Below the pieces are notes generated by a model. That model ran no database searches, was not told the DNA's origin, and saw only the letters and a program-made list of their open reading frames with translations. Positions 48,390-60,882 of a DNA stretch of 64,000 nt are shown here, piece by piece; within the stretch, counting starts at the first letter, position 1, and each line of letters starts with the position of its first letter. The DNA comes from Euryodendron excelsum. Taxonomy: Eukaryota; Streptophyta; Magnoliopsida; Ericales; Pentaphylacaceae. The DNA lies in the NCBI GenBank assembly GCA_033060915.1, contig CM065393.1:6396001-6460000 (forward strand), written 5' to 3'. A program made the position numbers and the translations under genes.

Positions 48390-49396
48390 TCTCCCGACGC
48401 TATATCTCCTTCGGCAGCTTGCTCTTCAATGGTCGTACTGTTGCGGTGACATTGTCGTCTCTCTCCAGCCCTCTTCGCCCCTCCTTGATCTCACATTGTA
48501 TTTTTGGAACTTAGGGTTTTGACCAGGTAACAACACTCTTCGTCTCTCCGTCTCTCTCCAGCCCTCTTTGCCCCTCCCTAATCTCATGAAAGTGGCATTT
48601 TCGGAACTTAGGGTTTTGACCAGGTAACAACACTCTTTGTCTCTCTCTATATATATATATATATATATTATGAGTATATATTTTGTTAATGGTGTGGCTT
48701 GCATGAGATGGGGAGAAGTGCCCTAATTCATTGCTTAATAAGTTTTTGCTCTTTATGGCAGTTGGAAAAGAAAGTGTTAGGAATGGAGAGATTATATAGG
48801 TACGCCCCTGGAATAGGCTTGCTCATACATTAATGTGGTATCCTATAGCCTCTCGTAGAGTTTCTGATTGCCTACTTTGGCACCCTATAGTGTAGCTTCT
48901 TTCCTGTGAAAGGGAGAAAAAAGAGTCCATTAAGATCTTTCCTTGATGCAAATGTATAAAACTAAATGGATCTTCTCATTCCTAAAAACCTGGTAAACCA
49001 ACTTGGCTCCAATCTGAATACATTCTTTAAAATATGGTAGCAACCTAGATTAACCATTTTTTTATTTTTCTAAAAAAGAACATCTTTCGCATCAATACGC
49101 ATTAATAATCAGAAATAGTTTCGATAAACAACTTTGCATTTTGCTGTGATTGTCCTATGTGCATTGACACATGATATGGCTGATATACCACTATATCATT
49201 TGCTTCGTGTAATTTGATTTCCCCTTTATAGGCAGTGAAAAAGGTGAATTTTGGGCAATAGATAGATCATGGGTGGTGACATTCACATCACATTCACATT
49301 TTTTTGTTTCGGTGTATTTTCATCTAACTTGTTACTTGTACCGAAGCTTCATCTAATTGCTATTTTCATATGTTTAGCTAGAGTAAGTTTGATTGA
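48390..49396 (+). promoter_or_regulatory. MULE transposase leader with a 93-bp tandem duplication
   Basis: The segment around ctctccagccctct...cttagggttttgaccaggta is present twice (48461 and 48554), each copy with a possible splice donor CCAG|GTAACA. An (AT)n run follows at 48650-48669. No coding sequence is seen before 49397. Confidence 0.5.
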
Positions 49397-51726
49397 ATGG
49401 GTACTGTAAAAGTGATGTACTATTGGAGCGGGCCGATAGTACAAGACCTTGACGAAGGCATATCATATGATACCGAAGCAAATGGTATACAATGCAGAAC
49501 AACACTAGAAGAATTAGAGCAGTTTCTTACGCCCAAAGTTGTAGATGAAGGGAAAAACATCCGTTTAAAGTTAATATGCAGACATCCCCATAGACAATGG
49601 AAGAGGTTCATTTATTACAAGAAAGTACCCATCAATGATGACATGACCTTGGATACTGTGCTAAATATTCCGCCGTGTTTTCCGATTATGTTGAACTTTA
49701 CGTGAAGAAAGAGAACATAACGAGTAGGTTGAATGTACTGAATCCGATGTATTCAAGTTATGGGGCGTACAATGTTCCCGGTTCATTCACTGGGATGTTG
49801 ACTCAATGGGCATATAGTGGCATTCCTGGCTCATTCACTGAGATGTTGACGCAAGAATCTTATGCAGTAAAGATGTACAATATGAAGAAAAGAAAACAGT
49901 ATGTGGTGGTAGAATCGAGCAAGAAGGTTTGGGATGTAAGGTGCAAGCGTGATTACGGCCGGAGGTTTCGAGCCTCAGAAAAAGAGAAACATAGTTTCTT
50001 TGAGGTCAAAACATATCCCGATCCACATCATTGTGTGTTTGCGAGATTGCAGAGAAATCACTGTAACATTGATACTGATCTCATTACGACAGTTATATTA
50101 GACTCAGTTAAAGTAAACTATATTTCTTTTCAACCAATGTAATTTAAAATTAAAATGGGAGTTGTTTATGTGTACACTTGAATACATTCGGCGTTCGTGT
50201 ACAGGCAGATGCAGAAACAACGGTGGCATCACTTATCTACGAACTGTATTGAAGCTCACAATATCTTACATGAAGGCATGGCTTGCAAAAAATAACAGAG
50301 CCATTGAGGTGATATTTGGGAATTGGGGCGAGTTGTACACGAAGCTTCCCCGGTACATGACGGCACTACAGACCTTTAACCTTCGGACAGTTGTAGACTG
50401 GAATGTGTTGCCGTCGACTACGCCAAATGAGGTGGTATTTAATTATGTGTGCTGGGCTTTCAAACCCGCCATCGATGGATTCGCTCACTGCCCTCTTGTT
50501 ATCGGCAATGATAGGACTTTCTTTAATGAAAAATACACCAGGAAGATGCTGGTAGCTACTGTACCAACTGGCGATTATCACATTTTACCACTTGCTTTTG
50601 CCATTGTAGATGAAGAGAATACAATGTCTTGGTTATGGTTTTTTAAGAACTTGAGACGGCATGTAGAGCCTAACCGTGAGGGTATCACGTTGATATCTGA
50701 TAGGCACAGGGGCCTGCTGAATATTGTTGCTCGGTATAGGGAACATCCGCATTTGCGACCGCTTGGATATCATCGATATTACCTTAGGCACGTCCGCAGC
50801 AACTTCAACAAGAAATTCAGAAACATGAAACTCATGGATTTGGTATGGAGGGCTGGTAGTTGCCATCAAATTCGGAAGTTCAACTTGATTATGAAGGAAA
50901 TTGAAATTTTTAAACCAGAGGCATTAAATTGATTGCAAGAGATAGTGCCTGAAAAGTGAACACTTGCACATGATGGAGGTCGTAGGTGGGGGATATTGAC
51001 TACAAACCTATTAGAGAGATTTAGTAGTGTATTAAGGGGTGCCCAGAATGTGCCCATCACGGTATGTGTGCAAACTACATTCCACCGGCTTGTTAAGTAT
51101 TTTGATGAGAGGAGAATTGAATGTATTAAGAATCGGGCTGCTGGTGTGAGGTATGGCCACAAGCTACAAAAACAAATAGAAAAATATCAGTGCAAAGGAA
51201 ATACACATTTGTTGAGAGCGTTTAATAGGTAAATGGCCTGCCATCACTTTTAAGATTACTAGTATTTTTGTGAAAATGAAAGTGATTTCAATTTCGTTCA
51301 CAGGCAGAAGGTGAATATGAGGTCGAAACCATGCAACACGGGAGAGTGGGTGGGCACAAGCAGGTTGTAAGATTTAAACAGCCCAGTTGTTCTTGTTCGA
51401 AATACATCATCAACAAATATCCTTGTTCACGCTTGCTTGTTGTCATCGCGAACTTAGGTGTCAATCCATTTTACTTGGTGGTGCCAGAGTACAGAATTGA
51501 TGTATACCAACGCATTTGGGATTCTAATTTTAGCCCAATAACCCATGAAGATTACTGGCCCTTGAGTAGTATGCCCACGTTGCTCCCTAACACAGGTCGT
51601 TTGCGATCACTAAATCTAAAGCCAGGTTGGCCCAAAACGGCCCGTATTCGTAATGAAATGGACACCCAGCACTATCTCGGCAAACTACAGCTGTGGGCAC
51701 TGACGGCGCATCAAACAGAGTACTGA
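49397..51726 (+). pseudogene. Mutator-like transposase (MudrA type), broken
   Basis: Blocks in order: an N-terminal region from the ATG at 49397 (VMYYWSGPIV...LKLICRHPHRQWKRF); a one-base frameshift near 49675; a MuDR-type DNA-binding domain at about 49915-50100 (WDVRCKRDYGRRFRAS, PHHCV, NHCNIDTDLI); an intron from about 50112 to 50204 (..tacag); a frameshift near 50245; and the MULE transposase domain at 50255-50930 (VIGNDRTFF with the first Asp, TLISDRHRGL with the second). Two in-frame TGA codons (about 50930 and 50957) stand where Trp is expected. After this come LLERFSSVLRGAQNVPITVC, an intron (51230-51305) and a SWIM zinc finger CSC...PCSR in which the final His is Arg. The C-terminus has the typical RIRNEMD. 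Not functional. Confidence 0.9.
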
Positions 51727-51960
51727 TGAAAGAGTTAGTGCATTTTTTTCCTTCCAGAGACTTAGCGATTTGAAAAACTATGGAATAGGGGTTCGGGGAT
51801 GCCAAATGAGCCAAACAGCCTCCGTTGGGTGCGAAACTCGACACACAGCACTATTTCTGCAAACTACAACTGTGAGCACTGACAGCGCATCAAGTGAAGT
51901 CCCGGTGAAGGAGTTAGTTCAATGATAAACAGCAAAAAAAAAAAAAAAAATTCCTGATAT
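51727..51960 (+). other. MULE 3' segment with a short direct duplication
   Basis: acccagcactatctcggcaaactacagctgtgggcactgacggcgcatcaa (51663 onward) is echoed at 51843 as acacagcactatttctgcaaactac..., a period of about 180 bp. A 17-A run lies at 51934-51950. Confidence 0.6.
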
Positions 51961-52337
51961 GAAAGTGTCATTGTCATTGACGTTTTTAGTTCAAATAGAA
52001 AACGTCAATAGCAATGACGTTTTTAGTTCAAACGAAAAATGTCAGTAGCTATGACGCTTTTAAAAGAAACAATGAAAGTGTCATTCCTATTAACGCTTTA
52101 TGTTATAATGCCTAAAGCGTTAATATGAATGACGCTTTCTCTTATTACACAAACCTTTTCCTTATTATTCGTAAATTCATTCATTACAGAAAATTAAATA
52201 TAAAGCATCATTAGTCTTGACACTTTTGTTAAAGGCGTCAGTCCTAATGACGCTTAGCTAGGGCTTGGTAAATATTAAACTTTTAACCCTTGTTTAATAT
52301 ATATTGAATAAAATAAATCTATTTTGGTAAAAGGCCC
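51961..52337. repeat. right MULE terminal inverted repeat with palindrome array
   Basis: Palindromes of the same type lie at 51962-51986, 51998-52024, 52036-52062, 52073-52099, 52113-52138, 52203-52229 and 52233-52254. Stems are 8-10 bp (AAAGCGTCA / TGACGCTTT or AACGTCA / TGACGTT). Confidence 0.85.
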
Positions 52338-52346
52338 ATATATATT

Positions 52347-52850
52347 CTATTGCTAACTAATAACCCCAATGTCTTCTAAAATATTAAACCCAAAAGAAAA
52401 TCAACCAAAGTTGTACACATATGCATGCATAACCTAAACTACAAACACAACTAGCCACAACTCTTTCAACTATTCTATTCATATAACCATTACATTTATA
52501 ACTCAAACCCACACTTCAAAATCACAGGACTATCTCTTCTAAAACTCCTTGGCCTCCACCAACATGGCAAAAAAGATGACCAACACCCACTCTTCCTCTC
52601 ATGGTCTACCCAAATCCCATCATATCACTCACAAAATCTATCCCATCATGGATCAACTAACACCATAACACAAGTACATGATTTTAATAAAATAATACTC
52701 ATAACAGTTCTTATGTACGAATGGAGATATACATATAGGTATATAATAAGGGAATATGGAATTAATCTATCATCCTACCTCTTTGTTGTCATTGGAAAAA
52801 CTTACTCGAAAATGAAACCCACACCTTTACCTCATTCTACGCTCTATCGC

Positions 52851-52883
<33 letters not shown>

Positions 52884-53110
52884 TCTCATAGTTTGTTCTT
52901 TTAATACAGAATAATAAAATCTCAACTCTATAACATAATATGTATATATTTGCCATAGGACAAAACTGTAATATTATAATATTTACAAGATTCCAATTAT
53001 ACCCTCAAACTTTAAAAATTCAAAAAAAAATACTCTCAACTAAAGAGATAATTACCAGATGCCCAAAAAAATGCATTGTTTATTTAAATTACAAAAACTA
53101 AGAATTTTAC
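52347..53110. other. AT-rich sequence right of the MULE
   Basis: This may be the right part of the LTR-like repeat that starts at 36199. A (CT)n run lies at 52851-52887. No gene is seen. Confidence 0.4.
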
Positions 53111-53119
53111 GAGAGAAAG

Positions 53120-54666
53120 AATATGTATAAAGGAAGGAGTAAAAATCGGGTATCTCAAAAAAATGATAAATCCAAAGGAAGATCAAAGTCTAGAAATGGC
53201 ATACATTATTACAATTGTGGTAAACTCAGCCACATAAAGAAGGAATGCACATTTCCTAAGAAGAAAAAAAGCAAGGAAAAGGTAAAAACATGCAAGAGGA
53301 TAAGGACATCGCCGCAGTTTCTTCTAATGAAGAATTGATCATTTAACAGCTTGTAATAAAACTTGTCTTGCTACAAATCAAGACTTGGATTGGTTGGATT
53401 TCTTCATTTCTTATAAGGCATGATACTTTAATATAGTGAAGATGGGTAATAGTGGCATTGCAAAAATTGTGCGAATTGGTGATGTTTGTCTGGAGACCAG
53501 TTTGGGTAACAAGTTAATACTCAAAGATGTGATGCACATTCCGGATCTTTGTTTAAACTTACTTTCCACCAGAAAATTGGATGATGAAGGTTTTGAAAAC
53601 CATTTTACTAATGGCATGGAGGAGGAAATTTACATGGAGCAACCTTAAGGCTTTGTTGCCAAGGGTAAAAAACACTTTTGGTTTGCAAATTCAAAAAGAG
53701 CTTGTATGGTTCGAAACAAGCCCCTCGACAATGGTACAAGAAGTTTAATGGTTTCACGGTGAATCATAGGTACAAAAGGACAAATAGGGATCAATGTGTC
53801 TACATCAAAAGGTTTGAGGATGGTGACTTTATTATTCTTTTGTTTTATGTTGATGACATGCTTCTAATTGGCAAGGATGCTAGAAAAATTGACAAGTTGA
53901 AGAAAGATTTAAGCTAGTCCTTTGACATGAAGCATTTGGGGCCACCAAAGAAAATCTTGCGCATGGAAATCAAGCATGATAGGAAAGCAAGAAAGTTGTG
54001 GCTATCATAAACAAAGTATATTGAACGGGTGCTTGAAAAGTTCAATATGAAAAATGCTAAGTTGGCTGGAACACCACTTATGGGCCATTTCAAGTTGAGT
54101 TTGAAGCAAAGTCCTTTAAATGAGACGAAAAAATAATGAGATAAAAAAAAATCTCTTATTCTCCCGTTATAAGAAGTTTGATGTATGCCATGATATGTAC
54201 AAGACCGGATATAGCATATGCAGTTGGTGTGGTGAGTAAATTCCTTGCAAACTCGGGTAAAGAGTACTAGCTAGCGGTGAAGTGGATAATGAGATATTTA
54301 AAAGGCACATTCGGTTTATGTCTATGTTTTGGAGGTGTGAAACCACACTTGGTGGGTTATACGGATTCCAATATGGCCAATGATATTGACACTAGGAGGT
54401 TTATTTCGAGGTACTTATTCACTTTTGGAGGGGGAGCTGTGTCATGGCAAGCAAAACTTCAAAAGTGTTTTGCTCTTTCCACTACCGAAGCAGAATATAT
54501 TACCACTACTGAAGGTTGCAATGAAATGTTGTGGTTGATGGGTTTTTTTACGAGAATTGGAGTTGAAGCAAGATGGTATGTTATCTATTGTGATAGTCAA
54601 AGTGCCCATGATCTTAGTCAGAATGCAACTTACCATGCTAGAACCAAGTACATAAATGTTCATTAT
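53120..54666 (+). pseudogene. Ty1/copia gag-pol remnant, 5' part
   Basis: The gag zinc knuckle is damaged (YYNCGKLSHIKKEC, first Cys now Tyr). The protease region lacks the DSGA active site but keeps VMHIPDLCLNLLSTRKL (53520-53580). Near 53615 the sequence jumps from protease-side FENHF straight to RT-side EEIYMEQP, so the integrase and the start of RT are deleted. RT continues with KSLYGSKQAPRQWYKKF and the catalytic YVDDMLLIGKD (about 53845). RNase H follows (YTDSNMAND, TTEAEYI, YCDSQSAHDL) up to KYINVHY at 54666. Stops and frameshifts occur near 53645, 53917, 54010, 54135 and 54270. Confidence 0.9.
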
Positions 54667-56554
54667 CGTCATGCTCCAATTTTTACCTAAGCCCTCTTGG
54701 CTTGGAAAAAGCATGATACTCTCTGTATTAGAACTTACGCTTTTAAAAGGACAAGTGCGACGTGATTTTGAGCTTGAAAACTTTATTTGATTAGAGGTTT
54801 TTTTTTTTTTGAAAAAATTGGGAGTTGCCACCTAACATAGTTAAAGATGTACTAGGTCACCTAAAACTAAGTGTAATCGAAAGATTAAGCTTAGGTTTTT
54901 GGAAAATATTTTGAAAACGTACTTCTTAAGAAGGTTTTTAGAAAAGAGGTTTTTAGCAACCTTTTTAAAGTATTTTTAAACCATTTTGAAAATATGACTC
55001 CAGTTTTGGTCTTCAAAATAGAAATCTATGGTGCGGGGATTAATCATGTATAGGGAAGATATCCTAAGATTATCACCTTACCCCACCCTTTCGGTACCTA
55101 CATATCTAATCACCCTTAGTTCACTCATTTGAATCACCGGTTACTAATATCCATATATTATCGACTCTAGAATTTTGAAAACAGGGTTTGGTCATCACTT
55201 TTTAGATGAAGGATGCATGATGCAAGTTTTGGAAAGGTTTTTGGAAGATTGGGAAAGAGTTAAAAATTTTGAAAAGGATATTTGACTTGAAAATAAGATT
55301 ATGACCACACTTATTTGAAGGTTTTTTACGTATCTTATCTGTCGAGAATCAGGTCAGTCGTAGTTCGGGCTAAGGCCCAATTGAAAATAGACTCATGGGA
55401 GTCTTGGAAAGCTTTTTGAAACTTTTGAGTTCAAGAATTTTGACTTGAAATAGAATTTGAGAGTTTGAAAATGTCTTTGGACATAGAACTTGAGAGATTT
55501 TTGAAATGTTTTGAAACAACTCAAGAGAATTTGGAAAATACTTTTGAAATAAGAATTGGGAAATTTTTGTAGTGTTTTGGAAGTTTCAAGAGAGTTTTGA
55601 AATATTTTTTAAATAACTTAAGGGAGTTTTGGAAGAGTTTTGAAAGTTTGATTTGGGATTCTTGTATAGAGTTTGCATTGGATGGAGTTCTTTTGAACTT
55701 CTCTTTGGAAAGTTTTTGAAATCACTTTTTAAATACCTTATCAAAGGTAGGTTGATGTTTCATTATTAGAGAGATTAGTTATTGAAGAACCAAACTCTTT
55801 TAGGGTTATGAATTTTAGAAAACATTTTAGAAAATGGGGCTAGAAGCTTCCCTTAGGTTTTTAAAACTTTAGGGTTATAGTATTGGCCCAATAGAAAATG
55901 GGGCAAGAGTTGCAACTAAAAAAATTTCAACCTTAGGTGAAGGTATTTTTAAAATGTATTTAGAGATTTATAGTCAAACGTCCTCTCTTCTTCCTTTCGA
56001 AGGGCTTCCACTATGATATTTTGTCACTGCCCGTCTTCTTTTAGAAACAAACTTACCTTACTCAAACTTACAATCACGAAAATGACTAAGATTGCCTTAA
56101 GGGTGTGACTTTTGAAAATACTTAGGGTTTAGAACCCTAATATGTAAGTATCTTGTATTTAAAGATATGGATCGATTCTAGCCGTTGGAGAAATATGAGA
56201 GAAGTTTTGGTAGCATATTGTCCCATACCATTTGTCAGAAATATATACCTTGGAGGTTTATTAAATATATCACTCTCCTTTAGAGGCCATAACCATAAGA
56301 GAGTTAAAACCACCTTAGGGTTATGAGCTTTTAGAGAACATTTTGAAATATAGGTTTTCAAAGTTGTAAGGGTCTAGCCATCTTGTTTAAGACAAGTTTA
56401 AAAGAGTTTTTGAAAATGTTTTGAGAGGAACGGAGGGGTATTTTGAAAAGAATTTTGAATTAGGGTTTTTGAAAACTTAAGCGAGTAGGAAGTTTTTGAA
56501 AAGATCATTTGAGATTGAAAATGGTTTAGAAAGAGTCTTGAAATTAGAGATCCT

Positions 56555-56755
56555 TATAACTAGGGTTAGGTTAACCTAGGGTTAAGGTGACCTAGGGTTA
56601 ACTAACTATGATTAGGTTAACCTAGAGTTAAAGTGACCTAGGGTTCATTAACTAGGGTTAGGTTAACCTAGGGTTTGGTTGACCTAGGGTTAACTAACTT
56701 GGGTTAGGTTAACCTAAGGTTGGACAACTAGGGTCAAGTTAACCTAGGGTTTTGG
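56555..56755. repeat. GGTTAACCTAGGG repeats in C
   Basis: Irregular units (aactagggttaggttaacct, ggttaaggtgacctaggg) are the counterpart of the 30-bp repeat in B. Confidence 0.85.
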
Positions 56756-57633
56756 AGAATGGTTTTGGACTAGGGTTTTGAACCTAATGGTTTTGAAAGG
56801 TGGTTTTAAATTAAGATTTGGATCTAGTGGTTTTGAAAAAGTTTGGAGAAGTGGTTTTATGCATAAAACTTTGACGTGAGGTTTTAAAGACCATGATTTC
56901 ATGTAAACCCTTTGAAAGTCAACACAAGAGAGTTGTAAGCTTTGAAAATCATTTTTATAAAACTACTCAAGTAAGTATAGAGTTCAGATGGTTGGTGTTT
57001 GAAAATTACTCAAAAGAGGGTTCCATTAGGACCATTACAACCACTAACTTAGAAGAGCAAAACTTTAAAAATCAATTTGGATGGAAAGTCTTGAAAACCA
57101 TTTTAACGAAAACTCAAAGGAGTGAAGTTTTTGAAACCCTCCTTAAGAGATGGGTGTTTTGGAAACCACTTTTGGGCATTGAAACTACTCTAATGAGCTA
57201 GGGTTTATATGGTTGATTTTATGGAAACCACTCCAACGAGGGCTTCTTTGGAACCATTCTAACCACAACACTCAAGAGAGTAAAAATTTAGAAAATCAAC
57301 ATAGGATAGAAAGTTTTGCAAATCATTTTTTATGGAAACTTGAGAGAGTAGAGATATTGAAGACCTCTTCAAGAGAGGGTTGCTTGGAAAACCATTTGTA
57401 TGCAACTCAAGGAATAAAAATGCAATGATGCGAAGTAGAGATTAGGGGGAAAGCTTTATAGGCTTGGAAAACTAGTGTTCTTGGCTTAATCTTCAAAAAC
57501 CTCCAACTTAGAGACCTTTTTAGAAAATCATTTTAACATGGACTTTGTAAGACTCTTGAAAATGGAACCAATGGTGGTTTTGAAAAAGGCTTTTAAGCAT
57601 GAAAAATGAATCCAAGGCAAGCAATACACGAAT

Positions 57634-58539
57634 TGTAACACCCTAAATTTTTTGATTACATTACATCCCTATTAAAAAGGTTAGAGTTGTTGTGTTTCGT
57701 TTTTATGTCCAATTAAAACACAAAGGATGAGCACCACCATTAATTTACCGCTAAAACAAAACCATCCTTAGTTGGTTGCCTAGACCAAAGAATCGAACGT
57801 CGACCTAATAGACACACCAATCTAAACCCTTCCCTATGAACCAACCAAAACTCGCACCGGTCCAAAAATCTAATCAAACCAGCCCACTACAGGCAAACAC
57901 CAGTTTAACCTGTTATACACACTTACTCAGCCGGTTCACTCTCTTATTAAATATATCTCACTATAATATTTAAAACCCTCCATAAACCATTCCAAAACCT
58001 TATTATTGAACCAGCCTAAGTCCTATAACCATGCATTAGCAACCATGGATACACCGGTTCAAGGTTACACCGGTTCAAAAATAAACCAAGATTCCACTAA
58101 TGTTGCTATGATTGCATCCATGCAAAGATGGATGGTATTCCTTATATGCAAGCTTATAGATAAACACTATCTCACCAGATATATCAAACCATAAGATAGA
58201 TAATAGATACATTAAAGAAATATACCGACTCGGGCATGATGTATGGTGTCAATATACCACCTTGCATTTCATGCAACTTCTTGGCATGACACCTGGCCTT
58301 AGATACTCTTTGTAACTCACTAGAATACTTCTATTTCTCTAGGCAGTTCGAGTATCTAGGGTGTTCACCAAAAAACAGATAAAAACCAATATAAACCGAG
58401 AGAAAGAGAAAGGAAGGAGAGATAATTATAGGCCGAGCTTCTCATCGACACTCTAAGGAGAGAACCTACTTCCCTCTACCTCCCTTATCACAAATCCAGC
58501 TAACTAGAAGACTAACCATGGCCAAAAACAGAGAAAACC

Positions 58540-58578
<39 letters not shown>

Positions 58579-60321
58579 TAGTTCTCGGTGGTTTTGAGGG
58601 TGGCAAGTGAGATGGGGGCTAAGGGGGCTATTGCAACGGCCATGAAGTTTCTCAAGGACACCCATGGGTGTCCCAGAGAGACCCATAGCCTCTGTACATG
58701 CACTGCCCAACTCTTAGAGTGAGTTTTCATCGAAAAAACAATCCAGAGGTGTGGCTCTGGCCACTGGCCACTATTGCTGACCGCACCACTTGGGGTCGAC
58801 TCATCTTGGAGTCAGGAATAAAACCCATGAAGGGCTCGACATTTGAAAATGGAGGGAAGGCAACCAAAATGGCATTTGCAAGTCTAAACCGCTAAGGTTC
58901 CACGATGCAGCCACCATTTTGGGCTCCGTCCAGCCACCTCCGGCCACCGTTGGTTAAGCTCTGACCATGAGTGTGAAGTCCAGGACCTTACCAACACTTG
59001 GGGCTCACATGCATGGCCAGGAAGACCAAGATTTGGCCCGAAAAATGAGCTTCATCGCAACCAGTCGTGGTGGGAGGAAGAAGAAGGCTGTGCCTTCCTC
59101 CCCCATGCGCAGCTGGTGGCGCGTGTGGGTGTGTCCCACTGAGTTAGGTTCTAGAATTTTATGACCATGATATGAACATTTAGGTATCTTACCTTCAAAA
59201 TTTTAGACCTTGAGGACTTCTCCATGAATTATCATGAATTTATTTCTCTGTTTGGCATGAAAATTCAAAGAAAATAAGGAAGATATGAAAATATTCTGGA
59301 ATTTTTTCAGAAAATCCCTAAAATTACAAGGGACATAAATATGGGAGAGTAGCCTTAGTAGCTACTCCGGATAAAAATTTCAGAATATCTCCTATTCCGA
59401 GCAACCGGACAGTTTTGTTTCTACCAAAGATGTGTACCACCCAAGATACTAACTATTTCTAACACCGCACAACTAACCGTCTAAATTATTTAGTAAAATT
59501 ATATATGGAAAATAGATATATAACTCTTATAATATAAACAGAGAAGATTTGAAGAACCGGATCAAATCTGCTGCACACATACTAGCAGGGTAGGAAACTG
59601 TGCATTCTTTAAGATACATGCTCATTTCTCTTTTATTGAACCTTTTGCTTAAATGCTAATATTCTGCTTTATTATATAGCATAAGCTGTAAGATTTGCAT
59701 TCCATGTATGTTGCATTACTAGAGAGGAATAAGGGAGGCATAACCGGATAAATGAAAGAACCCCAAGTTTGTATCATGGATGACTGCTGATCAACTGGTA
59801 TCAGGGCTACCATGAATCAGTATTCATTAACTTGATATGGGCTAGATAATCATGGGTGGGCCCCCACTAAACTTGAAGAGCAGGAGTGTCAAGGGAGGGC
59901 CCACTAGGCTTGATGATGCCTAAGCAGGACATACCTGTGGGATCCGAGTAAAAATAAAAAGAAACAGGTACATACGCATGTCATGGCATTGTTTCATTGC
60001 ATTGCATTTTAAAACTTGTGCCTTATAGAATCATGGTGTTTCTACTGGGCTTCGCAACTCACTCCTATCTTATGGGACAAATTTTCAGGAAATGAGATTT
60101 CAGCTGGATTCCAAAGAAATGTTTATAAGAAATGAACCACACAGTTTAGTTAGAAATTTTCCTTAATATTTAGTTTGGATTGTATATAAAATATAGTTAT
60201 GGATCTCAACTATAAGAATAATATTCTTCGGATGTAATAATTATGTTGCAAGTATGTGAATGATGTATCTTTAACTTATAAACCCCTTGTCCCGATCTAG
60301 AAGAAAAAATGGGTTCTGACA
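57634..60321 (+). mobile_element. solo-LTR-like element (2688 bp) nested in C
   Basis: It begins TGTAACACCCTAAATTTTTT and ends GGGTTCTGACA. It is flanked by CGAAT (57629-57633) and TGAAT (60322-60326), a 5-bp duplication with one C-to-T change. The C sequence reads on across it (gcaagcaatacacgaat | aatataatatttatatgcaa, as at 46.0 kb in B). No coding frame with a known domain. Probably a solo LTR of a different Ty3/gypsy family. Confidence 0.75.
58545..58579. repeat. (GAAA)n(GA)n microsatellite
   Basis: It lies within the 2688-bp element and produces the Leu/Ser-rich minus-strand frames seen there, which are not genes. Confidence 0.9.
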
Positions 60322-60794
60322 TGAATAATATAATATTTATATGCAAAAGGTCATGAAGCATACAAGGTTCAAGGCTACACCATATTGCAAGTGGCTCTAT
60401 GACCATACTATGCTTAAGTAGGCCTGTGAGATATCTCTTAACTGGTGGCTCCCATAGGCTTTCCTCTAATCATGGCCTAAGAACTCTCTTATTTTAAGCA
60501 TGCAAGAAACGGAGGTAAAAGATGGAGATTAAAAAGGAGAAAGCTCTAGTGAGCTTGGAGGGAGAAGAGAAGGAGGGGATGAGACACAAACATAAAGAGA
60601 GCTTTACCTTTAGCCTCTAAGCACCTTCAATCCACCATTATTAAGTAGTCTTGAGCTTAAATAGGCTTGAATGGACTTGAGAAGGCTTGGATCTTTGAAG
60701 AACTTAGGGCTTTCTTGATTTTTGGAGGCTTTAGATTGAATTTGACAGAGTTTTACTACTATTTTTGAGTCCGAATTACACAGGAGGAGACTGG

Positions 60795-60882
60795 TATTTA
60801 TAGGCAAAATCCTAGGGAGCTGATGTATGTGCTACATAAGCCTAGGCAAAAATTTTCCTAGCGCATATAGCACATGTGTCAG
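60795..60882 (-). promoter_or_regulatory. palindromic cassette plus TATA box of element C
   Basis: On the minus strand TATAAATA (60802-60795) follows a worn cassette (60882-60819) with gtgcta/tagcac arms and a central taggaaaatttttgccta. The layout is as in A and B. Confidence 0.5.

Larger units (their letters stand above)
37689..52337 (+). mobile_element. Mutator-like element (MULE) with long palindrome-rich inverted ends
   Basis: The left end (t)GGGCTGTTTACCAAAAT matches the reverse complement of the right end, GGGCCTTTTACCAAAAT, and the match continues (ttattttattcaatatatat, attaaac, ctaagcgtcatta) for about 350-390 bp. A 9-bp ATATATATT lies on both sides (37680-37688, 52338-52346), though the site is AT-rich and one base at the left end is ambiguous. 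Inside are a plus-strand transposase pseudogene and, nested next to the left end, two LTR-like elements. Removing these leaves about 4.4 kb, a normal size for an autonomous MULE. Confidence 0.85.

Noticed and set aside
58504..59164. Small genes in the 2.7-kb element
   Set aside because: The Leu/Ser-rich parts come from the GAAA/GA microsatellite. The remainder has no recognisable domain and is inside an LTR-like unit.
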